DNA of 64,000 nt from an uncultured Lentisphaerota bacterium (GTDB lineage Bacteria > Verrucomicrobiota > Kiritimatiellia > CAIQIC01), in the NCBI GenBank assembly GCA_903896925.1, contig CAITZM010000020.1, positions 1-64,000 of the forward strand. Direction: 5' to 3'. Positions within the stretch are counted from its first letter, which is position 1. Each line of letters begins with the position of its first letter. Positions 43,172 through 53,647 of this stretch are shown piece by piece. Made by a program: the position numbers and the translations under genes. The notes below the pieces were generated by a model, which was not told where the DNA came from, did not search any database, and saw only the letters and a list, made by a program, of their open reading frames with translations.

Positions 43172-43260
43172 GTAGGGGCGCAGCTTGCTGCGCCCTATGC
43201 GCGTTGCACGCGGAATTACGGCCGATCAGATCGGTGAAGACGACGAGCCTGGGTCCTGCA
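43172..43260. repeat. Dispersed repeat block A, partial copy 1
   Basis: It starts with GTAGGGGCGCAGCTTGCTGC and continues GCCCTATGCGCGTTGCACGC, like the fuller copies at 47702 and 50353, then diverges after about 60-80 bp. Here block A follows block B, the reverse order of the other two loci. Confidence 0.75.
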
Positions 43261-43291
43261 GCGGATGCTGGCGCGGGCGCGCTGCCGTGGT

Positions 43292-43381
43292 TCACCCGAG
43301 CTCTTCGACGATCCTGGCGGCGTCGCGGACGCATTGCGCGCAAATGGTGCTGCGCAGGTTCTGGTCCTTCTTAGAGCTCAT
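43292..43381 (-). CDS. Candidate 29-aa CxxC micro-ORF
   Basis: An ATG at 43381 opens 29 codons (MSSKKDQNLRSTICAQCVRD and a helical tail). The CAQC pair could bind metal or be chance. It lies 90 bp downstream of the NfeD gene on the same strand, and no convincing ribosome binding site is present. Confidence 0.25.
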   Translation of the reverse strand: MSSKKDQNLRSTICAQCVRDAARIVEELG

Positions 43382-43470
43382 GGTGAGGGGGACCTTTCTT
43401 GGACGGATGCGGCGGAGCGCTCTCGACCGGTTGTTTTGTCTTCTTTCGCGGCCGCTATGGAGCACCCTGC

Positions 43471-44874
43471 TCAGGCTTTTTCCACAACGAGGCGGTTGCC
43501 CTCGGCGGCCACAATCCGGACCGGGGTGTGGGCTGGCAGGAAGTCGCCGCGGGTGACGACGTCGAGGTGGCGCTCGCCGAACTGCGCCGAGCCGGCGGGG
43601 CGCAGCATGGTGAGCGCGGTGCCGGTGAGGCCGACGAAGGCGGCGGTGTCCTCCGTGGCGACTTGGTAGCCCGCCTGTTTGGCGGTCGCGGTTTCGAGGA
43701 CGAAGCGCCGGAAGAGGCGCGTCTCCGGCAGGTACCGGGTGGCGACGAGCATCCCGACGCCGGTCATCACCAAGGCCAGCGCGAGTTTGAACGTGGGGAT
43801 CTGGAGCTCCGGCAGGGTCGGGTACCACGGGCCGCCGGGCAGGTGCTCGATCATCGCGCTCAAGAGCGCCCAGAGCATCAGCGAGGCGCCGATGACGCCG
43901 AGGAAACCGAGGCTGGGGAAGAAGAAGACCTCGGTGATCAGCAGCGCCAGGCCCAGGAGGAAGAGCAGCATGTCCTCCCAGCCGGCGAGGCCGGCGATGT
44001 GGTGGCCCCAGAAGAAGATGGCGAGGCAGAGCGCGCCGAGCAGCCCCGGCAGGATGACGCCGGGCGTTTTGAACTCGATGTAGAGGCCGAGCAGGCCCGC
44101 CATCAGGAACAGCGGCGCCAGCGCGGCGATCCAGCGGGCGAGCCGCTCCGTGGTGGTGATCTCCAGTGCGCGCACCTCCGCGTTGGCGAGGCCGACCTTC
44201 AAGAGCAGCGCGGGCAGGTCCTTGACGGTGCCGGCGGAGAGCAGCGGTTGCTGGTCCTTGCCGACCTTGCGGAAGGCCTCGACATCCGTCAGCGTGAGCA
44301 GGCGGCCGGTCGGGCAGAGCACGACGTCGTCGATCTTCAGTTCGGTTTCCAGCCGGACCATCTTTTCGGCCAGTTCCGTGTTGTGGCCGCTCTGCTGCGC
44401 GGCGGAGCGGATGAGGGCGGCGACACCGGAGACGGTTTTTTCTTTGATGTCCGGCGGCATGGCCTCAATGGTGCCCCACGGTGTCATCATGATCGGCATC
44501 GCGTCGCCGATGACGGAGCCGGGCGTCATGAAGATCTTCGGGGTGGCGAGCGCGATGATCGCGCCGGCGGAGAAGGCGTGGTTCTCGACGAGGGTGTAGG
44601 TCGGCACCTTGATGTGCTGGATCGTGCGGACGATTTCCGTCGCGGCATCCACGGTGCCGCCGGGCGTATCCATCAGGAAGACGACGGCCTTCGCGTCCGC
44701 CGCCCCGGCCTCAGCGACGCCGCGGCGGATGACGTAGAGCAAAGCGGGCTCGATCATGCCGTGGATGGGGATCGTGTAGACGATCGGCGCGTTGGTGGGG
44801 ATGGCCTCCGCGGTGGCGGGGCACCACGCCAGGCCGAGCAGGCCCAGCACGGCGAACAGGAGGTTCTGTTTCAT
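43471..44874 (-). CDS. NfeD-family membrane protein with ClpP-like serine protease domain
   Basis: The 467-aa product has a signal peptide (residues 1-23) and a ClpP/SppA-like protease domain (~30-235; FLMDTPGGTVDAA and the Ser102 motif NHAFSAGAIIALA). Next come four or five transmembrane helices (~245-395) and a C-terminal OB-fold (~405-467; GLTGTALTMLRPAGSAQFG). Full-length NfeD1b proteins of this layout act with stomatin/flotillin partners in membrane-microdomain quality control; no stomatin gene is in the window. Confidence 0.92.
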   Translation of the reverse strand: MKQNLLFAVLGLLGLAWCPATAEAIPTNAPIVYTIPIHGMIEPALLYVIRRGVAEAGAADAKAVVFLMDTPGGTVDAATEIVRTIQHIKVPTYTLVENHAFSAGAIIALATPKIFMTPGSVIGDAMPIMMTPWGTIEAMPPDIKEKTVSGVAALIRSAAQQSGHNTELAEKMVRLETELKIDDVVLCPTGRLLTLTDVEAFRKVGKDQQPLLSAGTVKDLPALLLKVGLANAEVRALEITTTERLARWIAALAPLFLMAGLLGLYIEFKTPGVILPGLLGALCLAIFFWGHHIAGLAGWEDMLLFLLGLALLITEVFFFPSLGFLGVIGASLMLWALLSAMIEHLPGGPWYPTLPELQIPTFKLALALVMTGVGMLVATRYLPETRLFRRFVLETATAKQAGYQVATEDTAAFVGLTGTALTMLRPAGSAQFGERHLDVVTRGDFLPAHTPVRIVAAEGNRLVVEKA

Positions 44875-45067
44875 GGTGTGCGTCTCGCTTTCCCTTCGCT
44901 ACAGGTCGTCTTCTGCTGCGTCGCGGAGCTCAGCGCCGGTGTGCGCCATGAACTTGAGCGCCGGCGCGATCCTGCCGCTCCCTGACGACAGCGGTACTAT
45001 AGCCGAAGCGGACGGAGAGGCGAAGCAATTTGGCGGGCGGGGCGGGGCGGACGGGAAGGGCGGGGTG
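44875..45067. other. Gap between ftsB and the NfeD gene
   Basis: This 193-bp gap holds a frame of 71 codons running into the ftsB 3' end that has no recognisable protein character; I regard it as non-coding. No clear promoter boxes were found. Confidence 0.3.
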
Positions 45068-45385
45068 CTATTTCCGGCGCGGCAGGGCGTTGTTGGTCGG
45101 GGCTTCGTCCACAAACTTGAAGACCAGTTCGCCGGGCTTGGCCATGCCGATCTCCTCGCGGGCGACGCGCTCGACGAAGTGCGGGTCGGTGCGCAGCCGG
45201 TCCTGGTTCTTCTTGAGCTGGGCCAGGGTTTCCTGCTCGGCGCGCACCTCGCCGGCGCGCTCCGCCTCGACCTTCTGCAGGTCGTGATACTGTTTGACCC
45301 GCGGGACGATCTTGGAAATGCCCAGGGCCACCACCAGGATGGCGATGACGATCAGGGCAACTTTCTGGATGAGGGGCCAAATCAT
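45068..45385 (-). CDS. FtsB/DivIC septum formation initiator
   Basis: The 105-aa bitopic protein has an N-terminal membrane helix (residues ~5-25), a coiled coil (VKQYHDLQKVEAERAGEVRA and following) and the conserved C-terminal REEIGMAKPGE. It would form the FtsQ-FtsB-FtsL subcomplex with the FtsQ at 29701. It follows enolase, a common eno-ftsB arrangement, though a terminator (45431-45463) lies between. Confidence 0.9.
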   Translation of the reverse strand: MIWPLIQKVALIVIAILVVALGISKIVPRVKQYHDLQKVEAERAGEVRAEQETLAQLKKNQDRLRTDPHFVERVAREEIGMAKPGELVFKFVDEAPTNNALPRRK

Positions 45386-45430
45386 GATGTGTCGGCGCGG
45401 ATGCTAGCACCGCCGCGGGGTGGCGACAAC

Positions 45431-45463
45431 AAAAAGAGCCTCCGCGGTCGCCCGCGGAGGCTC
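45431..45463 (-). terminator. Rho-independent terminator of enolase
   Basis: On the minus strand a 12-bp stem (GAGCCTCCGCGG / CCGCGGAGGCTC, 4-base loop) is followed by TTTTTGTTGT, starting 17 bp after the eno stop. Confidence 0.9.
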
Positions 45464-45479
45464 GTGCGTCCGGTGCGGC

Positions 45480-47629
<2,150 letters not shown>

Positions 47630-47701
47630 TGGAGTGCGAAGGATAGTCGCCGCCGGCCGAAAAACGAGTGAAATTTCCAGTCAGCGTCTCCCGGTTTCTG
47701 C

Positions 47702-48060
47702 GTAGGGGCGCCGCTTGCTGCGCCCCATGCGCGGTGCACGCGGAATGCGCGGCCGCGGTAGGGGAAGCGCTGAGTTCGAGCCTGGCCCGTGCAGCACGGC
47801 TGCTGAGTGGGAAGCGTGGTTGTTGCTCGGCGGCAAGAGTGCCGCCGCTCCCGACAGAACCTATCAAAGGATTGCCAGGGCAAGCCTGTAGGCCGAGTCT
47901 CCCACCTGAGGCGGGCAAGCTGACTCGGCGCACCCGCTCAGTGCCAAACCCGAACACCCACGCGGCAGCCTCACCCTATGACCCTTAGTTGCGGTTCACC
48001 CGTTCGTTCCGCAAGCCGAACACAGTGGGCGCAGCAAGCTGCGCCCCTACAGGGCAGACG
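47702..48060. repeat. Composite dispersed repeat A+B, copy 2
   Basis: Block A (47702-47870) starts GTAGGGGCGCCGCTTGCTGC and includes GCGGCAAGAGTGCCGCCGCT. Block B (47887-48060) starts GTAGGCCGAGTC and ends GGGCGCAGCAAGCTGCGCCC, CTACAGGG. The whole unit is repeated in the same orientation at 50353-50724, on the other side of the glycosidase-like gene. Confidence 0.88.
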
Positions 48061-48106
48061 GGTGCAGTGTCACAGGGTGTAACCTGAACGATACGGTTCA
48101 CCGGTG

Positions 48107-48134
48107 TTGACTTTGCCGCGCGGAACGTAAGACT
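48107..48134 (+). promoter_or_regulatory. Possible promoter of the glycosidase-like gene
   Basis: TTGACT (48107-48112), 16-bp spacer, AAGACT (48129-48134), close to GTG 48141. The -10 match is poor. Confidence 0.4.
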
Positions 48135-48140
48135 TCGCGC

Positions 48141-50315
48141 GTGATGTTTTCTTGTCAGCAATTGCCCCGGTCCAGTCGGCTGGGTGTCGGCCTCCGGTTG
48201 GCGGTGCTCACCGGGTGGCTGCTGCTCGCGGTGGGCTATCGCGCCGCCGCGCAGGCGGTGCATCCGGCGGGGACCAGTGCCGGGGTGGTGGCCACGGGCG
48301 GACAGCGCCAGAGTGCCACCCCTGCGGCGCCGATTCACGCCCCCGATTTTTCCGTGGACTTGGGTGGCTATCGCACAGCCGGTCCCGGACTTGCGCTCGC
48401 CTCCGCGCCCCGGCTCACACCGGGCGCGGGAACGGCCCTGAAACTCACAGTGGCTGGCGGCAGCGGAACGGTCAGCAGCCCCGCGTTTGCGATAACTCCC
48501 ACGGCCAGGACCACCCGCGCCGTCAAGGGCAAGGATCTGGCCTTCTGGAGTGTGAGTTACGCCTTGCAGAACAAGCTCACCCGCGGCACCTGCCGTGTCC
48601 GGCTGCGTATCCTCGACCCCGTGGCGCCCTATGAAATCGGCTTCGAGCATTTCGGCGGTGCCGACACGGTGGTCAACGGTTTCACCTGCGTCCACAAACC
48701 CCTGTGTGCGGTGGTCAGCACGCATCCCCACCAGCGCACGGCGGTCGGCGGGAACAAAGCCGAATTGGTGTTCGTGTTCGGTGACGCGCAAGGCGAGGTC
48801 CTCTTCGGCGATGTCCGGATCGCGGCCGCAACGCCGGGCGGGGCAGGCTTTACCGACGGGGAGTGGAACACCTTCGAAACGGGCGACGGCCTCCATTATA
48901 CGGGTGTGGCGGGCAATCTGTTCCAGCCGGAGTACGCGCCCCAGGCACCCGGCGGGTACGCTTCGCGGCTGGTGATGGACAGCGCCCACAAGCTGTTCCG
49001 CACGGGCGGTTTCAACCTGGTCCGCCTCTTCACCTATTGGAATGACCGCAACGCCCATTATCCTGCGGTGCACGATCAGGCGATCATCTGGAACTCCGAC
49101 CCGGAGGGCGGCACGGGCGATTATGAGGCTTCGCTCAATCTGTTCCGCGAGGGCGTCGATAACGCGGCCTACTACGGCCTCCGGACCCAGCTGTGTCTCC
49201 GCGGTTCCCCGGACTGGTCCCATCCGCGGCACCGCAACAATCACGCCACAGCCCTCCGCGAAGGCCCCGCTCCTTTTGCCAACCCCGGCAATCGCAACGG
49301 GGTGGGCGACCCCTATCCCGGGCCGCACTACGTTCACGACCGGCATTGGCTTTATCCTCCTGACGACTGGGCAACGTGGCGCGCCTTTGCCGCGCAACTG
49401 GCGGCCAAACTCAAAGGCCGGGGTCTCCTCTATGAACTCATGAACGAACTCGATATGCCGGATCAAGATGCCTTGATCGGCGGATATAAAGCCTATGCGC
49501 TCTGGCTCAGTAATTTTTACGAGACCGTCAAGCCGATCGACCCCGGGGCCACGGTGCTGGTCGGGGACGCAGGGAAGATGTTGCCGGCCTTGATCGCCGA
49601 GGGCGTCCTGCAGTATGCGGACGGCGTCGCCTTCCATCTGTACTCCGGCGAGCTTTCTTCCGTGCGTGCGATGGTGCAATCGGCCGGGCGCAAGACGCAC
49701 CTCTACATGAGCGAATACATGAAGATGAAAGCGCCGTATGATCCCACGCTGTGCCTGAAGGACACGACCCGGCAGCAGGTGCTCTGGAACGCCTTCAGCA
49801 CGATGAACTACCGGCCCTTCTCAAAGATCTTGGTGCTCGCCGGCGCTGACGGGCAGCCGGTCTACGGCGACAAGCCCGCCGGCTGGGGCGACCGTATTTG
49901 CCTGACAACCAACTATAATGACTGGGGCGCCTACAACGGCGTTTTTCTGCCAAGCGACCGCGCTGGAAACGGCGGCGATCGCATCCGGGCGGAAGTCCTC
50001 TGCGAACCGCAGATGACCTGCGATGCCGTGCAGACCGTCACGCTGCGCGCCACCAACCTGTCCCGGACGACGTTTCACGAGGTCTGCCTCTGGCCCGTGG
50101 GCTTCGTGGAAAACCTCGGGTTCGACAGGGACAGCATGCGTGCCGCCGACGTGCGCCTGGCCACTTTTGCGCCGGGACAAACCCACACGATCACCCTGCG
50201 CGTCAAACCCTGTGCCACGCGTTACCCGGCCGCCGGCGTGTATGAAATCGGTCTCGCGATTGTCAACCGCGAGGCCAAGCACTCCCTGGTCCTCAAACCC
50301 ATTGCCTTGCGTTAA
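48141..50315 (+). CDS. Secreted TIM-barrel glycosidase-like protein
   Basis: The 724-aa exported protein has a signal-like N-terminus (VGLRLAVLTGWLLLAVGYRAAA), a beta-sandwich region (~60-235) and a barrel (~255-560) with NTFETGDGLHYTGVAGNLF, FNLVRLFTYWNDRNAHYP, the acid/base candidate in LYELMNELDMPDQDA, FHLYSGEL and a second Glu in LYMSEYMKM. A C-terminal beta domain follows (DAVQTVTLRATNLSRTTF). Two glutamates at strand ends 4 and 7 fit clan GH-A, but I cannot assign a family. It lies between two direct copies of a composite repeat. Confidence 0.65.
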   Translation: MMFSCQQLPRSSRLGVGLRLAVLTGWLLLAVGYRAAAQAVHPAGTSAGVVATGGQRQSATPAAPIHAPDFSVDLGGYRTAGPGLALASAPRLTPGAGTALKLTVAGGSGTVSSPAFAITPTARTTRAVKGKDLAFWSVSYALQNKLTRGTCRVRLRILDPVAPYEIGFEHFGGADTVVNGFTCVHKPLCAVVSTHPHQRTAVGGNKAELVFVFGDAQGEVLFGDVRIAAATPGGAGFTDGEWNTFETGDGLHYTGVAGNLFQPEYAPQAPGGYASRLVMDSAHKLFRTGGFNLVRLFTYWNDRNAHYPAVHDQAIIWNSDPEGGTGDYEASLNLFREGVDNAAYYGLRTQLCLRGSPDWSHPRHRNNHATALREGPAPFANPGNRNGVGDPYPGPHYVHDRHWLYPPDDWATWRAFAAQLAAKLKGRGLLYELMNELDMPDQDALIGGYKAYALWLSNFYETVKPIDPGATVLVGDAGKMLPALIAEGVLQYADGVAFHLYSGELSSVRAMVQSAGRKTHLYMSEYMKMKAPYDPTLCLKDTTRQQVLWNAFSTMNYRPFSKILVLAGADGQPVYGDKPAGWGDRICLTTNYNDWGAYNGVFLPSDRAGNGGDRIRAEVLCEPQMTCDAVQTVTLRATNLSRTTFHEVCLWPVGFVENLGFDRDSMRAADVRLATFAPGQTHTITLRVKPCATRYPAAGVYEIGLAIVNREAKHSLVLKPIALR

Positions 50316-50352
50316 ATCTGATCCACGCCAGCCTGTGCCTTCCGTTTGCTTT

Positions 50353-50724
50353 GTAGGGGCGCAGCTTGCTGCGCCCAATGCGCGTTGCACGCGGAATGCA
50401 CGGCCGCGGCGGGAGAAAACGCCGAGCGCGAGCCTGGTCCGTGCAGCACGGCTGCTGGGTGGGAAGCGTGGTTGTTGTTCGGCGGCAAGAGTGCCGCCGC
50501 TCCTGACAGAACCTGTCTGTGGTGCGGACTAAAGTTGCGTGGAGACTTTACAAGGGTTATCCGCGGAAGCCTGTAGGCCGAGTCTTCGACTCGGCGCACC
50601 CGTACAGCGCCTGCCACCATAACCACGCGATAGCTTTATCCTATGCCCTTTAATTGCAGTTCATCCGTTCGTTTCGCGGTCCGAACACAGTGGGCGCAGC
50701 AAGCTACGCCCCTACAGGACAGCC
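50353..50724. repeat. Composite dispersed repeat A+B, copy 3
   Basis: Same order and orientation as 47702-48060: block A begins GTAGGGGCGCAGCTTGCTGC, block B begins at 50571 with CTGTAGGCCGAGTC and ends with CTACAGGACAG. The A-B junction is about 30 bp longer than in copy 2. Confidence 0.88.
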
Positions 50725-50736
50725 GGATGGAACCGA

Positions 50737-50803
50737 GGAAGCAAGACGGCAGAAACGGAAGGTTCTGTTCCTGCCTTTCTGCTTCCTTGTCATTTTTTCT
50801 CGG
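50737..50803 (+). terminator. Possible terminator hairpin
   Basis: GGAAGCA (50737-50743) pairs with TGCTTCC (50780-50786), with GGCAG/CTGCC inside, and TTGTCATTTTTT follows. It could end plus-strand transcription through the glycosidase-like gene and its repeat. Confidence 0.4.
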
Positions 50804-50901
50804 CGTCGCTGGCAATGAGTTGCTCCAGCCTGGTCAGCAATTTGGCGTGCAGTTAATGGCCGAACGACGGTAGCTTGGGTGGCCGGATTTTCGACTTCCC
50901 G

Positions 50902-51564
50902 TCACGGCCGCAAAATGCGGTTCGTATAATCATGGGCGCCGAGCACCGAACTCCAATCCGCATTGCCATCCAGGGTAAACGCCTTGTGATTTTTAAGAAC
51001 TACGATCACACATTTCTTGCCGAAGGGCGCCTCGTCGCTCAACGTGTCGGCGATGAGCCCGTGTAATTCTGCCAACGTGCACGCCTTCACATTCCGGGTC
51101 AAAAACACCGGCACCTGATTGGAGCTTTCGTTCGTCAAGTCACCGACCATGCACCAGGCGTTATTCTCCGGCTTGAACAGTGCAGTGTTTGTGCCCCTGT
51201 AGGGCGTGACGCCCGGGGCGGAGAACAACGAATAGTCACATTTCACAACGGACTCCCGGATCGGACTGGTGAAGAAAGCGGTGGTATTGGTAGCACGTCG
51301 ATAAGCAGCCCAAACTTCCTCGGGTGAGTAAGCAAGATCGATTTCTTTCGTGTCACCAAAGAATGCCCAAGCCAGTTCGTGACCGAGCCTGCGAACTCCG
51401 TCAATCTCCCTCAGTGCGAAAATCTTCTGCGTGACCACCACCAAGGTGAGCGCGAGCAGAAGGCCACCGAACAGGACATAGATCAGCACCCTTTTTGTAC
51501 GTACTTCTCGATTTGCTTTCAAGGGTGATTCCTCGTGCCTACGGGGTTCGTCACCAGTTCGCAT
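50902..51564 (-). CDS. Hypothetical protein with one membrane helix
   Basis: The 220-aa product has a basic N-terminus, one transmembrane helix (~25-47, VLIYVLFGGLLLALTLVVV) and an extracytoplasmic domain with VPVFLTRNVKACTLAELHGL and FGKKCVIVVLKNHKAFTLDG. The pattern resembles PVC proteins related to pilin-like exported domains, but no family is certain. Its start overlaps the surface-repeat gene by 14 bp, so the two are probably translated together. Confidence 0.55.
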   Translation of the reverse strand: MRTGDEPRRHEESPLKANREVRTKRVLIYVLFGGLLLALTLVVVTQKIFALREIDGVRRLGHELAWAFFGDTKEIDLAYSPEEVWAAYRRATNTTAFFTSPIRESVVKCDYSLFSAPGVTPYRGTNTALFKPENNAWCMVGDLTNESSNQVPVFLTRNVKACTLAELHGLIADTLSDEAPFGKKCVIVVLKNHKAFTLDGNADWSSVLGAHDYTNRILRP

Positions 51565-52168
51565 TCACGAACGGCAAGACTTTCCAGAAGCCGGGTTTTT
51601 CGGTGGCGATGTTGAGGAGGCCGAGTTGCAGACCTTGGAGTTCGCCGGTGAGGTTCAGCACGCCCATTTGCAGGCCGGTCATTTTCGTGGCGCGATTGAT
51701 GCAGGCAAACTGGCCGCCTTCCACTTCCTCGGCCCAGCTCATCAACAGGGCGAATTGATAGGAAACCTTGCTGCGCGAAACGTTCAGCAGAAAGGCGTCC
51801 TGCGTGCCGCTGACCTCGCCGCCGGCCCAGTTGATCAGGCCGACCTCGCTGCCGGCGACCTTGCCGCCCGTCCAGTTGACGAGCCCCATGTTGAAGCCCG
51901 TCAGGTCGCCGCCGACCAGGTTCGCGAGGCCGAGCTGCAGACCACGATGATTATGCGCGGTGTAGTTGATAAGGCCGAGGTCCATGCCGTTGACGTTTTC
52001 GTTCGCGCCCCAGAGCAAATTCAACCTGAGGCCGTTGATGGAATGTTCCGGTGCGACCAGTTGCACCGGCGCAGCCAGCGCCAACTGGAACGGGTAGGCA
52101 GGCGGCTCCGCGGCTAGCGCGTCCGCACAGATGAGCAGGAGGGCAAAGGTTATCCCGATGATTTTCAT
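51551..52168 (-). CDS. LA_2272-type surface repeat protein
   Basis: The 205-aa product has a signal peptide (MKIIGITFALLLICADALA) and about eight repeats of a ~14-residue unit of the form GLxLGLxNxxGG (GLRLNLLWGANENVNG, MDLGLINYTAHNHRG, LQLGLANLVGGDLTG, FNMGLVNWTGGKVAG). Such repeats build a beta-helix or small barrel on the cell surface. The promoter is at 52175-52203, six bases from the ATG. Confidence 0.8.
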   Translation of the reverse strand: MKIIGITFALLLICADALAAEPPAYPFQLALAAPVQLVAPEHSINGLRLNLLWGANENVNGMDLGLINYTAHNHRGLQLGLANLVGGDLTGFNMGLVNWTGGKVAGSEVGLINWAGGEVSGTQDAFLLNVSRSKVSYQFALLMSWAEEVEGGQFACINRATKMTGLQMGVLNLTGELQGLQLGLLNIATEKPGFWKVLPFVNANW

Positions 52169-52174
52169 GGGCGC

Positions 52175-52203
52175 AGCCTAGGAACTTGGCTGGCGCCGGT
52201 CAA
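52175..52203 (-). promoter_or_regulatory. Leaderless-type promoter of the surface repeat gene
   Basis: Minus strand TTGACC (52203-52198), 17-bp spacer, TAGGCT (52180-52175), then six bases to ATG 52168. Confidence 0.75.
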
Positions 52204-52217
52204 GTTATTCCATGGCC

Positions 52218-52245
52218 TTGCAAAACAGCGGCGAAGGGCTAGTCT
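52218..52245 (+). promoter_or_regulatory. Leaderless-type promoter of the rhomboid gene
   Basis: TTGCAA (52218-52223), 16-bp spacer, TAGTCT (52240-52245), nine bases to ATG 52255; no Shine-Dalgarno. It lies back to back with the surface-repeat promoter. Confidence 0.65.
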
Positions 52246-52254
52246 CCCCCGCCT

Positions 52255-53193
52255 ATGGATTGGAAGAACTTCTTTGACCGGCTGGGCCTGAACGGCGTGG
52301 CCTGGCAGTGGCGGATCATCCGCTGGCAGAACGCGTGGGCGAACCGCAAGGCGCGCTGGAGCGCCGGCCGGCAGCGCGTCGCCTACCAGCACAAGGTCTG
52401 TCCGCACTGCGGCGCCCTGGTGGACCGCGCCGACGCCGCCTGCATGCGCTGCGGCACCGCCGTCGGCTCGTGGCGCGGGCAGGCAATCCTGCGCGCGCTC
52501 GGCCTGGTGCTGCCGGCGTGGTGTCCGTTGACGGCGCTGCTGCTGGCGGCGAACATCATCTGGTTTGCGCTGACCGTCGTGCTGTTCGGGCTGCGGGGGT
52601 TGATCGAGCCGGACTCGGCGACGCTGGTGAAGATGGGCGCGTTGGTACCGGGCTTTTTCTGGCAGGGCGCCTACTGGCAGCTGATCACCTACGGCTATCA
52701 GCACGGCGGCTTGTTGCACATCATTTTCAATATGGTGACGCTGTCGCAGGTGGGGCCGTACCTCGAGCGGCAGTTCGGCGGCAAGCGGTTCTTCGCGGTC
52801 TATACGCTGGCCCTGATCGGCGGCGGGCTGGCGGATGTGTTGTTCCGCGGTCCGGCGATCATGCTGATCGTCGGCGCCTCCGGTGCGCTGTTCGGGCTGA
52901 TCGGGCTGGGCATGAGCTTTGCGCATTTCTACGGCGGCGTGCAGGGCCACGAGCAGCGCAACTTTTTCTTGAAGTGGGCGCTCTACGGCTTCGTCTTCGG
53001 CGCGCTGGTCGGCGCGGACAACGTGGCGCATGCCGGCGGCTTCGTCGTCGGCGCGGCGCTCGGCTGGGTGCTGGAGCGCGAGCAGCGCGGGCACGGCGCG
53101 CGCGCCGACCGGGTCTGGACCGTGGCGGCCATGACGCTCGCGGTGCTGACGCTGGCGGCCTTTGTCTGGATGCTGCTCAGTCGTTTGGCCTAA
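52255..53193 (+). CDS. Rhomboid-family intramembrane serine protease
   Basis: The 312-aa product has an N-terminal zinc-ribbon (CPHC at 49-52, CMRC at 63-66), then six or seven transmembrane helices. Rhomboid landmarks are HGGLLHIIFNMVTLSQVGP (helix 2 His/Asn), the nucleophile Ser209 in VGASGALFGLIG and the general base His259 in NVAHAGGFVVG. It cleaves membrane-bound substrates within the bilayer. The adjacent surface-repeat and single-helix proteins could be substrates, but this is speculation. Confidence 0.93.
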   Translation: MDWKNFFDRLGLNGVAWQWRIIRWQNAWANRKARWSAGRQRVAYQHKVCPHCGALVDRADAACMRCGTAVGSWRGQAILRALGLVLPAWCPLTALLLAANIIWFALTVVLFGLRGLIEPDSATLVKMGALVPGFFWQGAYWQLITYGYQHGGLLHIIFNMVTLSQVGPYLERQFGGKRFFAVYTLALIGGGLADVLFRGPAIMLIVGASGALFGLIGLGMSFAHFYGGVQGHEQRNFFLKWALYGFVFGALVGADNVAHAGGFVVGAALGWVLEREQRGHGARADRVWTVAAMTLAVLTLAAFVWMLLSRLA

Positions 53194-53207
53194 TTCGGGC
53201 CCTTTGT

Positions 53208-53236
53208 TTGACAGGGGTGGGGGTGCGTGCTACTTT
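53208..53236 (+). promoter_or_regulatory. Promoter of the PilZ-like/pilT pair
   Basis: A perfect TTGACA (53208-53213), 17-bp spacer and TACTTT (53231-53236), 18 bp before ATG 53255. Confidence 0.8.
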
Positions 53237-53254
53237 GCGCACGGAAAAAACCCT

Positions 53255-53647
53255 ATGAAAAAACGGAGTACAAAGGTCAAGGCAAAACGGGCAAAACAGA
53301 AGCCGGCGAAGGCGCGCGCCCCGATTCATGTCCAGGTGGGGCAGCAGGCTTCCGTGGTGCAACCCGGTGAAACCTTTCGCGTGTGTCCGCTCGGCGTGCA
53401 GTTCTATTCGCCGAAAAAACTGACCGACTTCACCGTGATGGATTTTCAGATGCAGGTGGCGCAAGCGGGGGGCAAGCCCACCATGGTGGCCTGCTCCGGC
53501 GTCGTGGTGCATTGCCAGAAGGAAAAAGCGTCCGATCTCTTTCGCGTATGGGTGAAGTTTTTGGACCTCGGCAAGGAGAGTAGCGCGAACCTGGAGTGCG
53601 CAGCCAAGGGTGCGGATACGATATGTCCTCATTGCGAGAACTTCTAG
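53255..53647 (+). CDS. Small basic protein, possibly PilZ-like
   Basis: The 130-aa product has a Lys/Arg-rich N-terminal tail (residues 1-24) and a beta-rich domain: PGETFRVCPLGVQFYSPKK, then CSGVVVHCQKEKASDLFRVW and VKFLDLGKESSANLECA. The spacing of a 'G-x-V-x-x-C' strand and an FxxLxxxxxxxL segment recalls PilZ domains, but the canonical RxxxR c-di-GMP motif is not seen. The C-terminus ends CPHCENF. Its 3' end overlaps pilT by 25 bp, pointing to a role in twitching motility. Confidence 0.55.
   Translation: MKKRSTKVKAKRAKQKPAKARAPIHVQVGQQASVVQPGETFRVCPLGVQFYSPKKLTDFTVMDFQMQVAQAGGKPTMVACSGVVVHCQKEKASDLFRVWVKFLDLGKESSANLECAAKGADTICPHCENF

Noticed and set aside
44899..45114. 71-codon minus frame between NfeD and ftsB
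   Set aside because: Pro/Ser/Arg-rich, overlaps the ftsB end and has no start signal.
47702..50724. Insertion sequence or composite transposon around the glycosidase-like gene
   Set aside because: The flanking repeats encode no transposase and show no terminal inverted repeats or target duplications that I can see.
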